From an uncultured Streptococcus sp. (GTDB lineage Bacteria; Bacillota; Bacilli; Lactobacillales; Streptococcaceae), in contig NZ_CALTUR010000032.1 of NCBI RefSeq assembly GCF_943912555.1, forward strand, positions 1 to 15,304: 15,304 nt of DNA, read 5' to 3'. The notes beneath the pieces were generated by a model, which ran no database searches, was not told the DNA's origin, and saw nothing but the letters and a program-made list of their open reading frames with translations. Below, piece after piece: positions 1-11,515 of the stretch (within the stretch, counting starts at the first letter, position 1; each line of letters starts with the position of its first letter). A program made the translations under genes and the position numbers.

Positions 1-210
1 CTCCAAGAATATAGTTTTTTATAAGATATTATCCTAATCAGAAAACTAAGTTATACATAAAGTTATATATAAATGTTCATTTGTAGCGAAACTGTATATT
101 TTCTTATAAATTATAACACATTTCACAGACACTTTCCAATGAATTGAAATAGCTTATACCAAACTAGATAGAAAATGAATTGTTTGACACTACAGCCCAG
201 AAAAAAACTC
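1..210. other. AT-rich intergenic region, nothing assignable
   Basis: This stretch is very AT-rich and has no ORF with a plausible ribosome binding site. It lies downstream of the truncated esterase copy and before the short BOX element. It may carry the promoter of a gene to the left of the window, but I see no convincing paired -35 and -10 boxes, so I assign nothing to it. Confidence 0.5.
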
Positions 211-323
211 ATACTCAATAAAAATCAAAGAGCAAACTAGGAAGCTAGCCGCAGGCTGCTCAAGACACTGTTTTGAGGTTGCAGATAAAGCTGACGTGGT
301 TTGAAGAGATTTTTGAAGAGTAT
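211..323 (-). repeat. BOX element, short A-C form
   Basis: Read on the minus strand, this 113-base segment starts ATACTCTTC and ends ATTGAGTAT, the hallmark ends of streptococcal BOX elements. It carries the boxA-like part (ending ACCACGTCAGC) joined directly to the boxC-like part (TGAGCAGCCTGCGGCTAGCTT and onward). The boxB middle module, seen in the other BOX at 6777-6928, is missing. Orientation is opposite to that copy. BOX elements are known short, non-autonomous repeats of pneumococcus and relatives that fold into stem-loops in RNA. Confidence 0.88.
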
Positions 324-371
324 GAATTTCAAAGTATATATGAACTAGAATATTTGCTGACTAGACTCTAT

Positions 372-1214
372 ACAAAAAGAGAGCTACTAGACTCTCTCAT
401 TCATCACTTCACATACTTAAAAGGAATCTCACTACCACATAGCCAATTGTAGACTTGGTCGTTGACAAAAACATTCATGGCTTCGTGGGCATACTCAGGC
501 ATGATGCGATAGGCCTTATCGCAAGTCAGGCGGTTGTAAATCGCAAACTGGGTAATAGGGTAGCAAACATCGTCGTCCAAGCCCGTAATCATCTTAACCT
601 CACCCTTGATACGATGAGCAAGATTTTTCACATCGATATAGGCCAGGGTCGCCATGATCTCCTCCTCAGTTTCATGGAAGGGGTCGTGAAACTTGAAATA
701 ACGGAACAGTTCGTCGTAAGCCTCGCTGGTATTGCCAATCTCAAGCACTCGTCTAAAGTCTGACAAGAAGGGATAGATGGCAACTGTTTTCTGAATTCGA
801 GGATTGAGTGCTGCTGCAACCAAAGCTAAAGCCCCTCCTTGCGAGGCACCATAGCTAGAAAGACGCTTCTCATCCACCTGAGGTAGGCTGGCCATAATCT
901 CAACCAACTGGTAAATATCCAGATAAACATCCTTATAGAAAAGGTGTTCCCGACCTTCCACAGCCCCACGGATGATATGTCCTTTAACTGTATTTCCTAT
1001 AGGAGAACGTAAGCCGTCTTGCGAATAACCTGACTGGCCCCGCACATCCATTGAAACAACACCGTAACCAGCCACAGTGAAGGCTAGCATGTCAGTCCAG
1101 TCCCAGCCACGTCCCATATAACCATGGAAATGGAAGATTAGCGGAACCTTATCCTCACACTTCGGAAGAACGACTCGTGCATAGACCTTTGCATCCTTGC
1201 TTACCTCAAATGTT
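372..1214 (-). repeat. Direct repeat copy 1 (truncated esterase and terminator)
   Basis: This segment aligns without visible gaps to 5463-6305 at a constant offset of 5091 bases. It covers most of the esterase coding sequence plus the terminator-like hairpin after it. Similarity is very high up to about 1180, weakens over 1180-1214, and stops at the inverted repeat at 1217-1259. Both copies face the same way and flank nanA. Confidence 0.9.
374..397 (-). terminator. Terminator remnant after truncated esterase
   Basis: On the minus strand the sequence AGAGAG is followed by an eight-base loop, CTCTCT and a run of T residues. It corresponds to the better-formed terminator of the intact gene at 5464-5488, but substitutions in the loop side have shortened the stem from seven to six pairs. 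It may still terminate transcription entering from nanA. Confidence 0.6.
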
Positions 1215-1216
1215 AT
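404..1216 (-). pseudogene. 5'-truncated copy of acetyl xylan esterase gene
   Basis: The reading frame is open from an in-frame TAG at 1223-1225 to a TGA at 404-406. It matches residues of about 57-326 of the intact esterase at 5495-6475. In the 237 codons from the first ATG (1117) I count only 8 amino-acid differences from the intact copy. The nucleophile motif GASQGG, the GLDDDVC aspartate region and the YAHEAM histidine region are all retained. The first ~57 residues, the start codon, the ribosome binding site and the promoter are absent. The internal ATG at 1117 has no ribosome binding site and would start inside the fold, just after the HGY motif. I read it as a duplicated remnant. The lack of frameshifts suggests a recent origin or upkeep by gene conversion from the intact copy. 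It is possibly transcribed by read-through from nanA. Confidence 0.85.
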
Positions 1217-1259
1217 ACCAGCCTAAAATCCTAGCTCATTTTTAGGATTCTAGACTGGT
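1217..1259 (-). terminator. Inverted repeat, candidate nanA terminator
   Basis: Two 17-base arms (1217-1233 and 1243-1259) match as an inverted repeat at 15 of 17 positions, with the two mismatches able to form G-U pairs in one RNA strand, around a nine-base loop. It starts 47 bases after the nanA stop codon, so it probably acts as the transcript end. The T-run after it on the minus strand is poor (ATAACATTT), so it is not a textbook intrinsic terminator. The esterase homology ends 2-3 bases from its edge. Confidence 0.55.
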
Positions 1260-1305
1260 TTATTTTATATGAACCTAAAAGTTCAAACAGACACGATAAA
1301 CAAAA

Positions 1306-5237
<3,932 letters not shown>

Positions 5238-5462
5238 GGAAGACACAAGAAAGCAATTAATAAACGAGAGCTGCTCTCATTCTCTCTTTCAACATTTAGC
5301 TAGCTACAATCCAAACAGTAGCTCTTTCACTCCTTTCCTAGACACTTTTTCTTTATTATATAATAAAGTCATAGATTTATCTTGAGCTTGCCATAGAATA
5401 GATTTTACTTTCAGCAATATTTTAATATTTTAATATTTTTAAAAGTACTTTCAACATTTATA

Positions 5463-6305
5463 ACAAAAAGAGAGCTACTGGGCTCTCTCATTCATTATTT
5501 TACGTACTTAAAGGAAATCTCACTACCACATAGCCAGTTGTAGACTTGGTCATTGACAAATACATTCATGGCTTCGTGGGCATACTCAGGCATGATGCGA
5601 TAGGCCTTATCGCAGATCAGACGGTTGTAAATCGCAAACTGGGTAATAGGATAGCAAACATCGTCGTCCAAGCCCGTAATCATCTTAACCTCACCCTTGA
5701 TACGATGGGCAAGATTTTTCACATCGATATAGGCCAGGGTCGCCATGATGTCCTCCTCAGTTTCATGGAAGGGGTCGTGAAACTTGAAATAACGGAAAAG
5801 TTCGTCGTAAGCCTCACTGGTATTGCCAATCTCAAGCACTCGTCTAAAATCTGACAAGAAGGGGTAGATGGCAACTGTTTTCTGAATCCGAGGATTGAGT
5901 GCTGCTGCAACCAAGGCTAGAGCGCCACCTTGTGAGGCACCATAGCTAGAAAGTCGCTTCTCATCAACCTCAGGTAGACTAGCAACAATTTCAACCAACT
6001 GGTAAATATCTAGATAAACATCCTTATAAAAGAGATTCTCCCGACCTTCCACAGCCCCACGGATGATATGTCCTTTAACTGTATTTCCTATAGGAGAACG
6101 TAAGCCGTCTTGCGAATAACCTGACTGGCCCCGCACATCCATTGAAACAACACCGTAACCAGCCACAGTATAGGCTAGCATGTCAGCCCAGTCCCAGCCA
6201 CGTCCCATATAACCATGAAAATGGAAGATTAGCGGAACCTTCTCCTCACTCTTTGGAAGAACAACGCGTGCATAGACCTTACCTTCATTGCTTCCTTTAA
6301 AGGTT
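5463..6305 (-). repeat. Direct repeat copy 2 (part of intact esterase and terminator)
   Basis: This is the partner of the segment at 372-1214, in the same orientation and separated from it by about 4.25 kb containing nanA. It includes codons from about 57 to the stop of the intact esterase gene plus its terminator. No insertion-sequence gene or terminal inverted repeat is visible at either copy. Confidence 0.9.
5464..5488 (-). terminator. Intrinsic terminator of axe1
   Basis: On the minus strand AGAGAGC and GCTCTCT form a perfect seven-pair stem around a six-base loop, followed by TTTTTG. It starts seven bases after the axe1 stop codon. This separates axe1 transcription from nanA, so the two genes probably have separate promoters. 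Confidence 0.85.
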
Positions 6306-6475
6306 AATTCATAGCACTTAACTTGAGGAATGTGGAAATCTCTTTCCTCCAACTGATAGGCTGGAAGAGTGGAAACTTTTTTCACTTCCCCATCCCAGAA
6401 AGCATCAAAGTCTTCTGGAATCTCGTCCCGTCCTCTATAAGTCTTGATTTCTTCTAGCAAATCTGGATTTTTCAT
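5495..6475 (-). CDS. axe1: Acetyl xylan esterase / cephalosporin-C deacetylase family (CE7)
   Basis: A 326-residue alpha/beta hydrolase of carbohydrate esterase family 7, whose members remove acetyl groups from short acetylated sugars and from cephalosporin C. There is no signal peptide, so it should act in the cytoplasm. Visible features are the HGY motif at residues 87-89 (oxyanion region), the nucleophile elbow GASQG with S181, the acid at D271 (GLDDDVC, by alignment with the GLMD motif of characterised CE7 enzymes), and H300 (YAHEAM). Length is normal for the family. The ATG at 6475 has AAAGGAG six bases upstream, a promoter at 6510-6538 and a terminator at 5464-5488, so it looks like a single-gene transcript. 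A near-identical truncated copy lies beyond nanA. The natural substrate is unknown. Action on acetylated sugars imported after glycan breakdown is a guess from the neighbouring sialidase. Confidence 0.92.
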   Translation of the reverse strand: MKNPDLLEEIKTYRGRDEIPEDFDAFWDGEVKKVSTLPAYQLEERDFHIPQVKCYELTFKGSNEGKVYARVVLPKSEEKVPLIFHFHGYMGRGWDWADMLAYTVAGYGVVSMDVRGQSGYSQDGLRSPIGNTVKGHIIRGAVEGRENLFYKDVYLDIYQLVEIVASLPEVDEKRLSSYGASQGGALALVAAALNPRIQKTVAIYPFLSDFRRVLEIGNTSEAYDELFRYFKFHDPFHETEEDIMATLAYIDVKNLAHRIKGEVKMITGLDDDVCYPITQFAIYNRLICDKAYRIMPEYAHEAMNVFVNDQVYNWLCGSEISFKYVK

Positions 6476-6509
6476 AGCATGCTCCTTTTATTTTGTAATC
6501 GCCATCACA

Positions 6510-6538
6510 ACTGTAGCACATATAAGAAATCAACGCAA
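6510..6538 (-). promoter_or_regulatory. Candidate axe1 promoter with extended -10
   Basis: On the minus strand TTGCGT (6533-6538) and TACAGT (6510-6515) are 17 bases apart. A TG sits one base before the -10, giving the extended -10 form common in streptococci. The predicted start is about 30 bases upstream of the axe1 ATG. The hexamers themselves are moderate matches. Confidence 0.45.
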
Positions 6539-6612
6539 TAAAGAAAAACAAATAGAAAGTGGTTTTAGATTCTTTATTTTTTAGATGATGGACTGAAAGT
6601 AGTTTTAGAAAC

Positions 6613-6635
6613 AAAAAAAGAGCATTTCGCTCTTT
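6613..6635 (-). terminator. Strong intrinsic terminator after the small ORF
   Basis: On the minus strand AAAGAGC and GCTCTTT pair perfectly over seven bases around the loop GAAAT, and the T-run continues for seven T in total. It lies 17 bases after the stop of the 20-codon ORF. It is too far upstream of axe1 to belong to that gene and is separated from recG by the BOX element. Confidence 0.85.
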
Positions 6636-6651
6636 CTTCTCCTATTCAATC

Positions 6652-6714
6652 TTAGTTTTTTGCTTCTTTCTTTTGGAAAGTGGTTTGGTAATTTACTTTA
6701 ATCGTTACGGTCAT
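6652..6714 (-). CDS. Small ORF of 20 codons, function unknown
   Basis: An ATG at 6714 opens a 20-codon frame ending in TAA, encoding MTVTIKVNYQTTFQKKEAKN. A GAGGA ribosome binding site lies eight bases before the ATG. A TATACT -10 box at 6746-6751 would give a short leader, although I find no good -35. A strong terminator follows at 6613-6635. The peptide has alternating small and hydrophobic residues at the start (a possible beta strand) and a lysine-rich end, with no signal peptide or membrane segment. It stands alone between axe1 and the BOX next to recG. I do not recognise it. It may be a small protein, or the transcript may act as a small RNA. The Shine-Dalgarno site, ATG, stop and terminator in correct order argue for a real unit, but so short a frame can occur by chance. 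Confidence 0.45.
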   Translation of the reverse strand: MTVTIKVNYQTTFQKKEAKN

Positions 6715-6745
6715 GTGAGAGTCCTCGTTTCTTTTTGATGACTCT

Positions 6746-6751
6746 AGTATA
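6746..6751 (-). promoter_or_regulatory. Possible -10 box (TATACT) for the small ORF
   Basis: On the minus strand TATACT matches TATAAT at five of six positions and would start a transcript with a leader of about 25 bases before the ATG at 6714. The sequence 16-18 bases upstream (AGCTAG region) is not a recognisable -35, and there is no TG extension. Confidence 0.3.
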
Positions 6752-6776
6752 AGGGCCAAACCTGAAAGCTAGCTTA

Positions 6777-6928
6777 ATACTCTTCGAAAATCAAATTCAA
6801 ACCACGTCAGCGTCGCCTTACCGTAGGTATGGTTACTGACTTCGTCAGTTCTATCCACAACCTCAAAACACTGTTTTGAGCAGCCTGTGGCTAGCTTCCT
6901 AATTTGCTCTTTGATTTTCATTGAGTAT
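6777..6928 (+). repeat. BOX element, full A-B-C form
   Basis: This 152-base repeat begins ATACTCTTCGAAAATC and ends ATTGAGTAT. Its boxA holds the site of the widely used BOXA1R typing primer, which I match at all but one position (6808-6829 region). The boxB part contains ACTGACTTCGTCAGT, a perfect stem-loop. The boxC part contains TGGCTAGCTTCC and onward. It begins about 20 bases after the recG stop codon, so its RNA form lies at the 3' end of the recG transcript. Confidence 0.93.
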
Positions 6929-6948
6929 AAGATTTCCTTAGAGAAAGC

Positions 6949-8964
6949 TTAATCTAGATGTTCTTTCTTTTCCAAATGTAGAGCAATCATGCGCCATTCC
7001 GGATTCTCTTGCCAGGCTTCTATCGAACTAATGTAGCTAGCAACCTTTCTGGCTTCCTCTAAAATCGGAAAATCTTCGATAATATCAGCCACTTGGAACT
7101 CTGGAAGACCTGACTGTCTGGTTCCAAAAATCTCACCCGAACCCCGCATTTTCAAATCTTCCTCCGCAAGGACAAATCCATTGGTGGTTTCTGTCATGAT
7201 GCGCATGCGGTCTTTCCCAGAATCCGTCTTGGGATTTGCCACTAGAACAGCATAGGACTGCTTTTCTCCCCGACCAACACGACCTCTGAGCTGGTGAAGC
7301 TGGCTGAGTCCGAAGCGGTCAGCATCCATGATAATCATAACGGTCGCATTGGGAACATTAACCCCGACCTCGATAACTGTCGTCGAAACTAGAATATCAG
7401 TTTTTCTCTCTTTGAACTCCTGCATAATCTGGTCTTTTTCGTCACTCTTCATCTTACCATGTAGAAGGGCTACTTCTGCCTTGCCAGCAAAATGAGCCGT
7501 CAACTCTTCTGATAAGGCAATGGCATTTTTCAGATCCAGAGCTTCTGATTCTTCAATCAAGGGAGAGATGACATAGGCTTGAGAACCTTTTTGGATTTCC
7601 CCCTCTAACCAAGTCAAGACCTGAGGCAGTTGCTCATGCTTGATCCAGCGTGTCACAATAGGCTTCCGTCCTGCTGGCATCTGGTCGATAATGGAAACAT
7701 CCATATCTCCAAAGGCTGTGATGGCTAAGGTTCTTGGTATGGGAGTCGCTGTCATCATGAGAACATCTGGATTGTCCCCTTTTTCCCGTAAAATACGCCT
7801 TTGCCCCACACCAAAACGGTGCTGCTCATCAATAATAATCAAGCCCAGGCGAGCATAATCCACCCCATCCTGAATCAGGGCATGAGTTCCGATAATCAAA
7901 TCAGCCTCACCCTTGGCAATGGTCTCCAAAACTTCCCTCTTTTCTGCAGCTTTCAAGGATCCTGTCAAGAGAGCGAGTTTCAAGTCTGGAAAAAGGTTCT
8001 GTAAACTCTCAAAATGTTGCTCTGCAAGGATTTCTGTCGGTACCATGAGGGCTGCTTGGTAGCCAGCTGTCACTGTCGCATACATAGCCAAGCCAGCGAC
8101 CACCGTTTTTCCACTCCCCACATCTCCTTGCAAGAGACGATTCATGTGGTGATCCGACTTCATGTCAGTTAAAATTTCCTGCAAACTCTTTTCCTGAGCT
8201 GGGGTCAGGGCAAAAGGCAGGCTTTCTTTGACAGCTGCCACCTTTTCCTGAGACCAATCCAGAACCAGACCGCTTCCCTGAACTCTATTTTCAGATTTGA
8301 GCGTCTGCAATTGCATTTGGAAATAAAAGAGTTCCTCAAATTTGATACGGCGAAGGGCCTGCTTGTATTCAGCCAAATCCTTGGGGAAATGCATGGCGCG
8401 GACTGCCTGACAACGGGACATGAGTTTGTATTTGTCCAGCAAAGACTGGGGCAGATTTTCCTCTATCAAGAGGTCCAGGCCCTGGTCAAAAGCCGTCTTG
8501 ATGACCTTGACCAGACTGGCCTGACTGATTCCCTGAGCCAAGCGATAGACAGGTTGGAGGTCATCTTCCACCTGAGCTAGAACCTTCATCCCTGTCAGAC
8601 TAGCCTTAGCCCGATCCCATTTTCCAAATACAGCCAGGGTTGCTCCCAACTCTATCTTATCAGCCAGATAGGGCTGGTTAAAGAAATTCACCGCAAAAAC
8701 AACTTCTCCCTGCTTGAGACTAAAACGCAGGCGATTGCGCTTGAAACCATAATACTGAACACTGGCAGGGGTCACGACTTGACCAGATAGGACTGCCTTC
8801 TCCCCGTCTTCCAGTTCCAATACTTGCTTGGTTTTGAAGTCTTCATAACGGAAAGGAAAGTAGAGCAAGAGGTCTTGCAAGTTTTCAATTCCTAGTTTGG
8901 CGTACTTCTCTGCTGACTTTGGTCCCACACCAGGTAAGACATGCAAGGGTTGATGTAGATTCAT
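6949..8964 (-). CDS. recG: ATP-dependent DNA helicase RecG
   Basis: RecG is a monomeric double-stranded DNA translocase that regresses stalled replication forks and processes Holliday junctions. The 671-residue product has the usual family length. The N-terminal part (about 1-240) contains the LPGVGP helix-hairpin-helix-like segment at residues 10-15 and an OB-fold wedge region. The helicase core shows Walker A GDVGSGKT (280-287), the DEQH box (379-382), TATPIPRT (405-412) and motif VI QLRGRVGRG (558-566). The C-terminal stretch with MRGSGEIFGTRQSG (607-620) is typical of RecG. The ATG at 8964 has AAAGGAG six bases upstream and begins 18 bases after the alr stop, so recG is probably co-transcribed with alr and acpS. 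No simple intrinsic terminator follows it. The BOX element starts about 20 bases later. Confidence 0.97.
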   Translation of the reverse strand: MNLHQPLHVLPGVGPKSAEKYAKLGIENLQDLLLYFPFRYEDFKTKQVLELEDGEKAVLSGQVVTPASVQYYGFKRNRLRFSLKQGEVVFAVNFFNQPYLADKIELGATLAVFGKWDRAKASLTGMKVLAQVEDDLQPVYRLAQGISQASLVKVIKTAFDQGLDLLIEENLPQSLLDKYKLMSRCQAVRAMHFPKDLAEYKQALRRIKFEELFYFQMQLQTLKSENRVQGSGLVLDWSQEKVAAVKESLPFALTPAQEKSLQEILTDMKSDHHMNRLLQGDVGSGKTVVAGLAMYATVTAGYQAALMVPTEILAEQHFESLQNLFPDLKLALLTGSLKAAEKREVLETIAKGEADLIIGTHALIQDGVDYARLGLIIIDEQHRFGVGQRRILREKGDNPDVLMMTATPIPRTLAITAFGDMDVSIIDQMPAGRKPIVTRWIKHEQLPQVLTWLEGEIQKGSQAYVISPLIEESEALDLKNAIALSEELTAHFAGKAEVALLHGKMKSDEKDQIMQEFKERKTDILVSTTVIEVGVNVPNATVMIIMDADRFGLSQLHQLRGRVGRGEKQSYAVLVANPKTDSGKDRMRIMTETTNGFVLAEEDLKMRGSGEIFGTRQSGLPEFQVADIIEDFPILEEARKVASYISSIEAWQENPEWRMIALHLEKKEHLD

Positions 8965-8982
8965 GCTCCACTCCTTTCTTTT

Positions 8983-10086
8983 CTAATCATATTCTCTCGG
9001 AATGCGGTCGCTGAGAAGACAAACCACCTCATAGTTAATAGTCCCACGGTAGGTCGCTACCTGAGTAGCTGTGATTTCCTTGCCCCCATTAGAACCAATG
9101 AGGGTGACTTTTGTTCCTAAGGGATAAAGCTTAGGCAGACGAATGGTGATTTGGTCCATCGAAACCCTGCCGACGATTGGGCAAGCTTGACCATCTACCA
9201 AGACAGAGAAATTCTGCATGTCTCGTGTCCATCCATCCGCATAGCCGATTGGCACGGTCGCGATGACTTGCTCGCTATCCGCTTGATAAGTTGCTCCATA
9301 GCCCATGCAAGCTCCAGCTGAAACTGCCTTGACATGAACCAGAGCAGATTCCAAGGTCAAGGCTGGTTTCAAGTCATAAGGCAAGTCCAAAACCTCTCCG
9401 CTTGGATTGAGACCATACATAGCATCTCCCATACGAACCGCGTTAAAAATGGTATCTGCATGCCAAAGAGTCGTTGCCGAGTTGCTAGCATGAACCAAGT
9501 CTGGAAGATCTTTCATACTGGCCAAAATAGTTTTAAACCTTTCTAACTGCTCATTAAAGTAGTCGTCTGATTCCTCGTCTGCAGTAGCAAAGTGGGTAAA
9601 AATCCCTTCAACACTAGCACCGTGTTCTTTAAGTAAGTCTTGAGCCTGCTCAGCCTCACTTGCTTCTCTAAAACCAATTCGTCCCATTCCTGAGTCAATC
9701 TTGAGATGGACTGTTAAACCTGCTAGGTCTTCCTCACTAGATAAGAGTGCTTGAATCCACTCCAATCCAGCCACAGTCAAGGCGATGTCGTATTCTTTAG
9801 CAAGAGCAACAACTTCGATTTCAGAAACTCCTAAAATAAGGATTTTCTTCCTGAGTCCAGCTTGTCTGAGTTCAATGGCTTCATCAATATTGGAAACGCA
9901 AAAGCCGTCTACATCTTCTTGGATTGCCTTGGCAACAGCTACTGCCCCATGCCCGTAAGCATTGGCCTTGACCACAGCCCACTTGAGCGTTCCTTCAGGG
10001 ATATGATCCCCCATTTGCTGAATATTTTGTCGAATAGCTCCCAGATGAATCAGAGTCTTGGTTGGTCTATGTGGACTAGCTTTCAT
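8983..10086 (-). CDS. alr: Alanine racemase
   Basis: PLP-dependent enzyme that interconverts L- and D-alanine and so supplies D-alanine for peptidoglycan and teichoic acids. I choose the ATG at 10086 (367 residues), which has GGAGG six bases upstream. The longer frame starting at 10107 has no such site and adds seven unlikely residues. K40 in [11 protein letters not shown] is the PLP lysine. Y263 in MGYGATYQ is the second catalytic base. R138 lies in the GRIGFR segment, and VRMGDAMYG (217-225) is the phosphate-side region. These numbers agree with those I recall for pneumococcal Alr. The start codon lies inside the end of acpS, overlapping it by 11 bases, which suggests translational coupling. 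recG follows after an 18-base gap. Confidence 0.96.
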   Translation of the reverse strand: MKASPHRPTKTLIHLGAIRQNIQQMGDHIPEGTLKWAVVKANAYGHGAVAVAKAIQEDVDGFCVSNIDEAIELRQAGLRKKILILGVSEIEVVALAKEYDIALTVAGLEWIQALLSSEEDLAGLTVHLKIDSGMGRIGFREASEAEQAQDLLKEHGASVEGIFTHFATADEESDDYFNEQLERFKTILASMKDLPDLVHASNSATTLWHADTIFNAVRMGDAMYGLNPSGEVLDLPYDLKPALTLESALVHVKAVSAGACMGYGATYQADSEQVIATVPIGYADGWTRDMQNFSVLVDGQACPIVGRVSMDQITIRLPKLYPLGTKVTLIGSNGGKEITATQVATYRGTINYEVVCLLSDRIPREYD

Positions 10087-10438
10087 GATTTTCCTCCAAA
10101 ATGACACTAGATGTCACAAACTGATCTGTATGGCTGATAGACAGCCAGATCTTTCCTGAAAATGGTGCCTGACTAAAATAAGGCGCCCCGCGTTCATTGG
10201 TTAAGACTTCCAAATCCTGAAAACCGAGCTTGCCAATACCTGTTCCCATAGCCTTGGAAAAGGCTTCCTTAGCCGACCAGCGACCAGCTAAATATTCAAT
10301 CTGCCTGCGCCCTTTAAGACTGTTAAACCGTTCCATTTCCTGAGCGGTCAGCACGCGCTTGGCAAAGCCTTCATGTCGTGTAACTGCGCTCTCTATAGAA
10401 GCCAATTCTTCGATGTCAATTCCGTGTCCAACTATCAT
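10076..10438 (-). CDS. acpS: Holo-[acyl-carrier-protein] synthase
   Basis: AcpS transfers 4'-phosphopantetheine from coenzyme A to a serine of apo-acyl carrier protein, activating it for fatty acid synthesis. The 120-residue product starting [11 protein letters not shown] has the usual length for this small trimeric family. D8 (GIDIEE) and E58 ([10 protein letters not shown], residues 54-63) are the magnesium-binding residues, and K57 precedes E58. The frame stays open further upstream to 10564, but that part overlaps the preceding DAHP synthase gene and is not family-like. An in-frame ATG two codons earlier (10444) is an alternative. Neither start has a clear ribosome binding site. Instead a hairpin at 10450-10471 lies directly before them, so expression may depend on read-through or coupling from the gene upstream. 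Confidence 0.95.
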   Translation of the reverse strand: MIVGHGIDIEELASIESAVTRHEGFAKRVLTAQEMERFNSLKGRRQIEYLAGRWSAKEAFSKAMGTGIGKLGFQDLEVLTNERGAPYFSQAPFSGKIWLSISHTDQFVTSSVILEENHES

Positions 10439-10449
10439 TCTCATCAAAA

Positions 10450-10471
10450 GGAGTTGAGATTCCCCAACTCC
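10450..10471 (-). terminator. Hairpin between DAHP synthase gene and acpS
   Basis: GGAGTTG and CAACTCC form a perfect seven-pair stem around an eight-base loop. On the minus strand it is followed by TTTTG, a short T-run. It lies 11 bases after the stop of the second DAHP synthase gene and 11 bases before the acpS start. It could be a weak, leaky terminator, or an RNA structure that limits acpS translation. Confidence 0.5.
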
Positions 10472-10482
10472 ATCCTTTTCAC

Positions 10483-11514
10483 TTATTTTGTCAAGGTAGC
10501 ATAAATCTCTTCTACCAAAGCTTCTGTATTTTCCCAACCTAGGCAAGGATCGGTAATAGAGCAACCAAAGACCTCTGGTTGATTTTGACGACCATCTGCT
10601 AGGTAAGATTCAATCATAAAGCCTCGAACTATCTTTTTAATCTTCTCATTCCAATCACGATTTTGCAAAGTCTTACGAACCACTCGAATCTGCTCCATAT
10701 ATTGCTTGCCTGAGTTATCATGGTTGGTATCAATGAGGATAAAGGGATTTTCAAGTCCCATGGTTTCATAGCGTTCAATGGCATTTAGCAAAGTTTCGTA
10801 GTAAAAGTTAGGCTCATTTTTCCCATATTCATTAACTGCCCCACGAAGGATGACGTGGGCCAAGGGATTTCCTGAAGTCTCAACTTCTTGACCATGGAAG
10901 AGGAAGGTCTGTTTGTTCTGAGCAGCATAAATGCCATTAAACATGACACCCAGATTTCCAGAGGTTGGATTTTTCATCCCGACTGGGGCATCAATCCCTG
11001 AAGCCACAAAACGGTGTTCTTGATCTTCTACAGAACGAGCTCCTACAGCATGGTAGCTGACCAAATCATCTACCAAGACCAGATTTGACGGATAAAGCAT
11101 CTCATCTGCTGTTGTCAAACCAGTCTCTGTAATCACGCGGTAGTGTAACTGACGAACAGCCTGCAAACCATTAATCAGGCTTGGAGCCTTAGAGGTATCT
11201 GGTTGGTGAACCAAACCTTTATAGCCGTCTCCGTTGGTGCGAGGTTTAGCTGTATAAACACGCATAACCATGAAAATCTTGTCCGCCACCTTCTTTTGCA
11301 AGGCAGATAAACGGCGGGCATATTCCAAGACAGCCTCTTCATTATCAGATGAGCAAGGGCCAATCACCAAAAGGATCCGGTCATCTTCTCCTGAAATGAT
11401 GTCTGCTAATTCTCTATCACGACGCTCCTTTAGTCGCAGGGCTTCCGCAGACAATTGGGTTTCTGCCTTGATTGCTTCAATATCGATTTCTTGACCTTTT
11501 TCAATAAATGCCAT
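10483..11514 (-). CDS. 3-deoxy-7-phosphoheptulonate (DAHP) synthase, class I, second copy
   Basis: Condenses phosphoenolpyruvate and erythrose-4-phosphate to DAHP, the first step of the shikimate pathway to aromatic amino acids. The 343-residue protein belongs to the AroF/AroG/AroH class I family without a fused chorismate mutase. It shows GPCSSDN with C54 (metal ligand), the PEP-binding KPRTNGDG (90-97), DTNHDNSGK with H265, ESYLADGRQ with E302, and SITDPCLGW with D322. From residue 45 on it is about 80 percent identical by eye to the gene just upstream, and the ligands sit at the same positions. The N-terminal 45 residues, where feedback control often resides, differ much more. The ATG follows the previous stop after one base, with AGGAG six bases upstream inside the end of that gene. 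Which aromatic amino acid inhibits which copy cannot be read from sequence. Confidence 0.94.
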   Translation of the reverse strand: MAFIEKGQEIDIEAIKAETQLSAEALRLKERRDRELADIISGEDDRILLVIGPCSSDNEEAVLEYARRLSALQKKVADKIFMVMRVYTAKPRTNGDGYKGLVHQPDTSKAPSLINGLQAVRQLHYRVITETGLTTADEMLYPSNLVLVDDLVSYHAVGARSVEDQEHRFVASGIDAPVGMKNPTSGNLGVMFNGIYAAQNKQTFLFHGQEVETSGNPLAHVILRGAVNEYGKNEPNFYYETLLNAIERYETMGLENPFILIDTNHDNSGKQYMEQIRVVRKTLQNRDWNEKIKKIVRGFMIESYLADGRQNQPEVFGCSITDPCLGWENTEALVEEIYATLTK

Positions 11515-11515
11515 A

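Noticed and set aside
455..763. Open frames on the plus strand opposite the esterase copies (also 5546-5854) and opposite recG, alr and secA
   Set aside because: They have no family resemblance or ribosome binding sites. They are matched in both esterase copies only because the copies are homologous, which marks them as shadows of the minus-strand gene.
10086..10107. Longer alr start at 10107
   Set aside because: GGAGG stands six bases before the ATG at 10086, and that start gives K40 and Y263 at the positions known for this enzyme.
10439..10564. N-terminal extension of acpS to 10564
   Set aside because: It overlaps the end of the preceding DAHP synthase gene in another frame and passes through the intergenic hairpin. 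AcpS proteins start at [11 protein letters not shown] or close to it.
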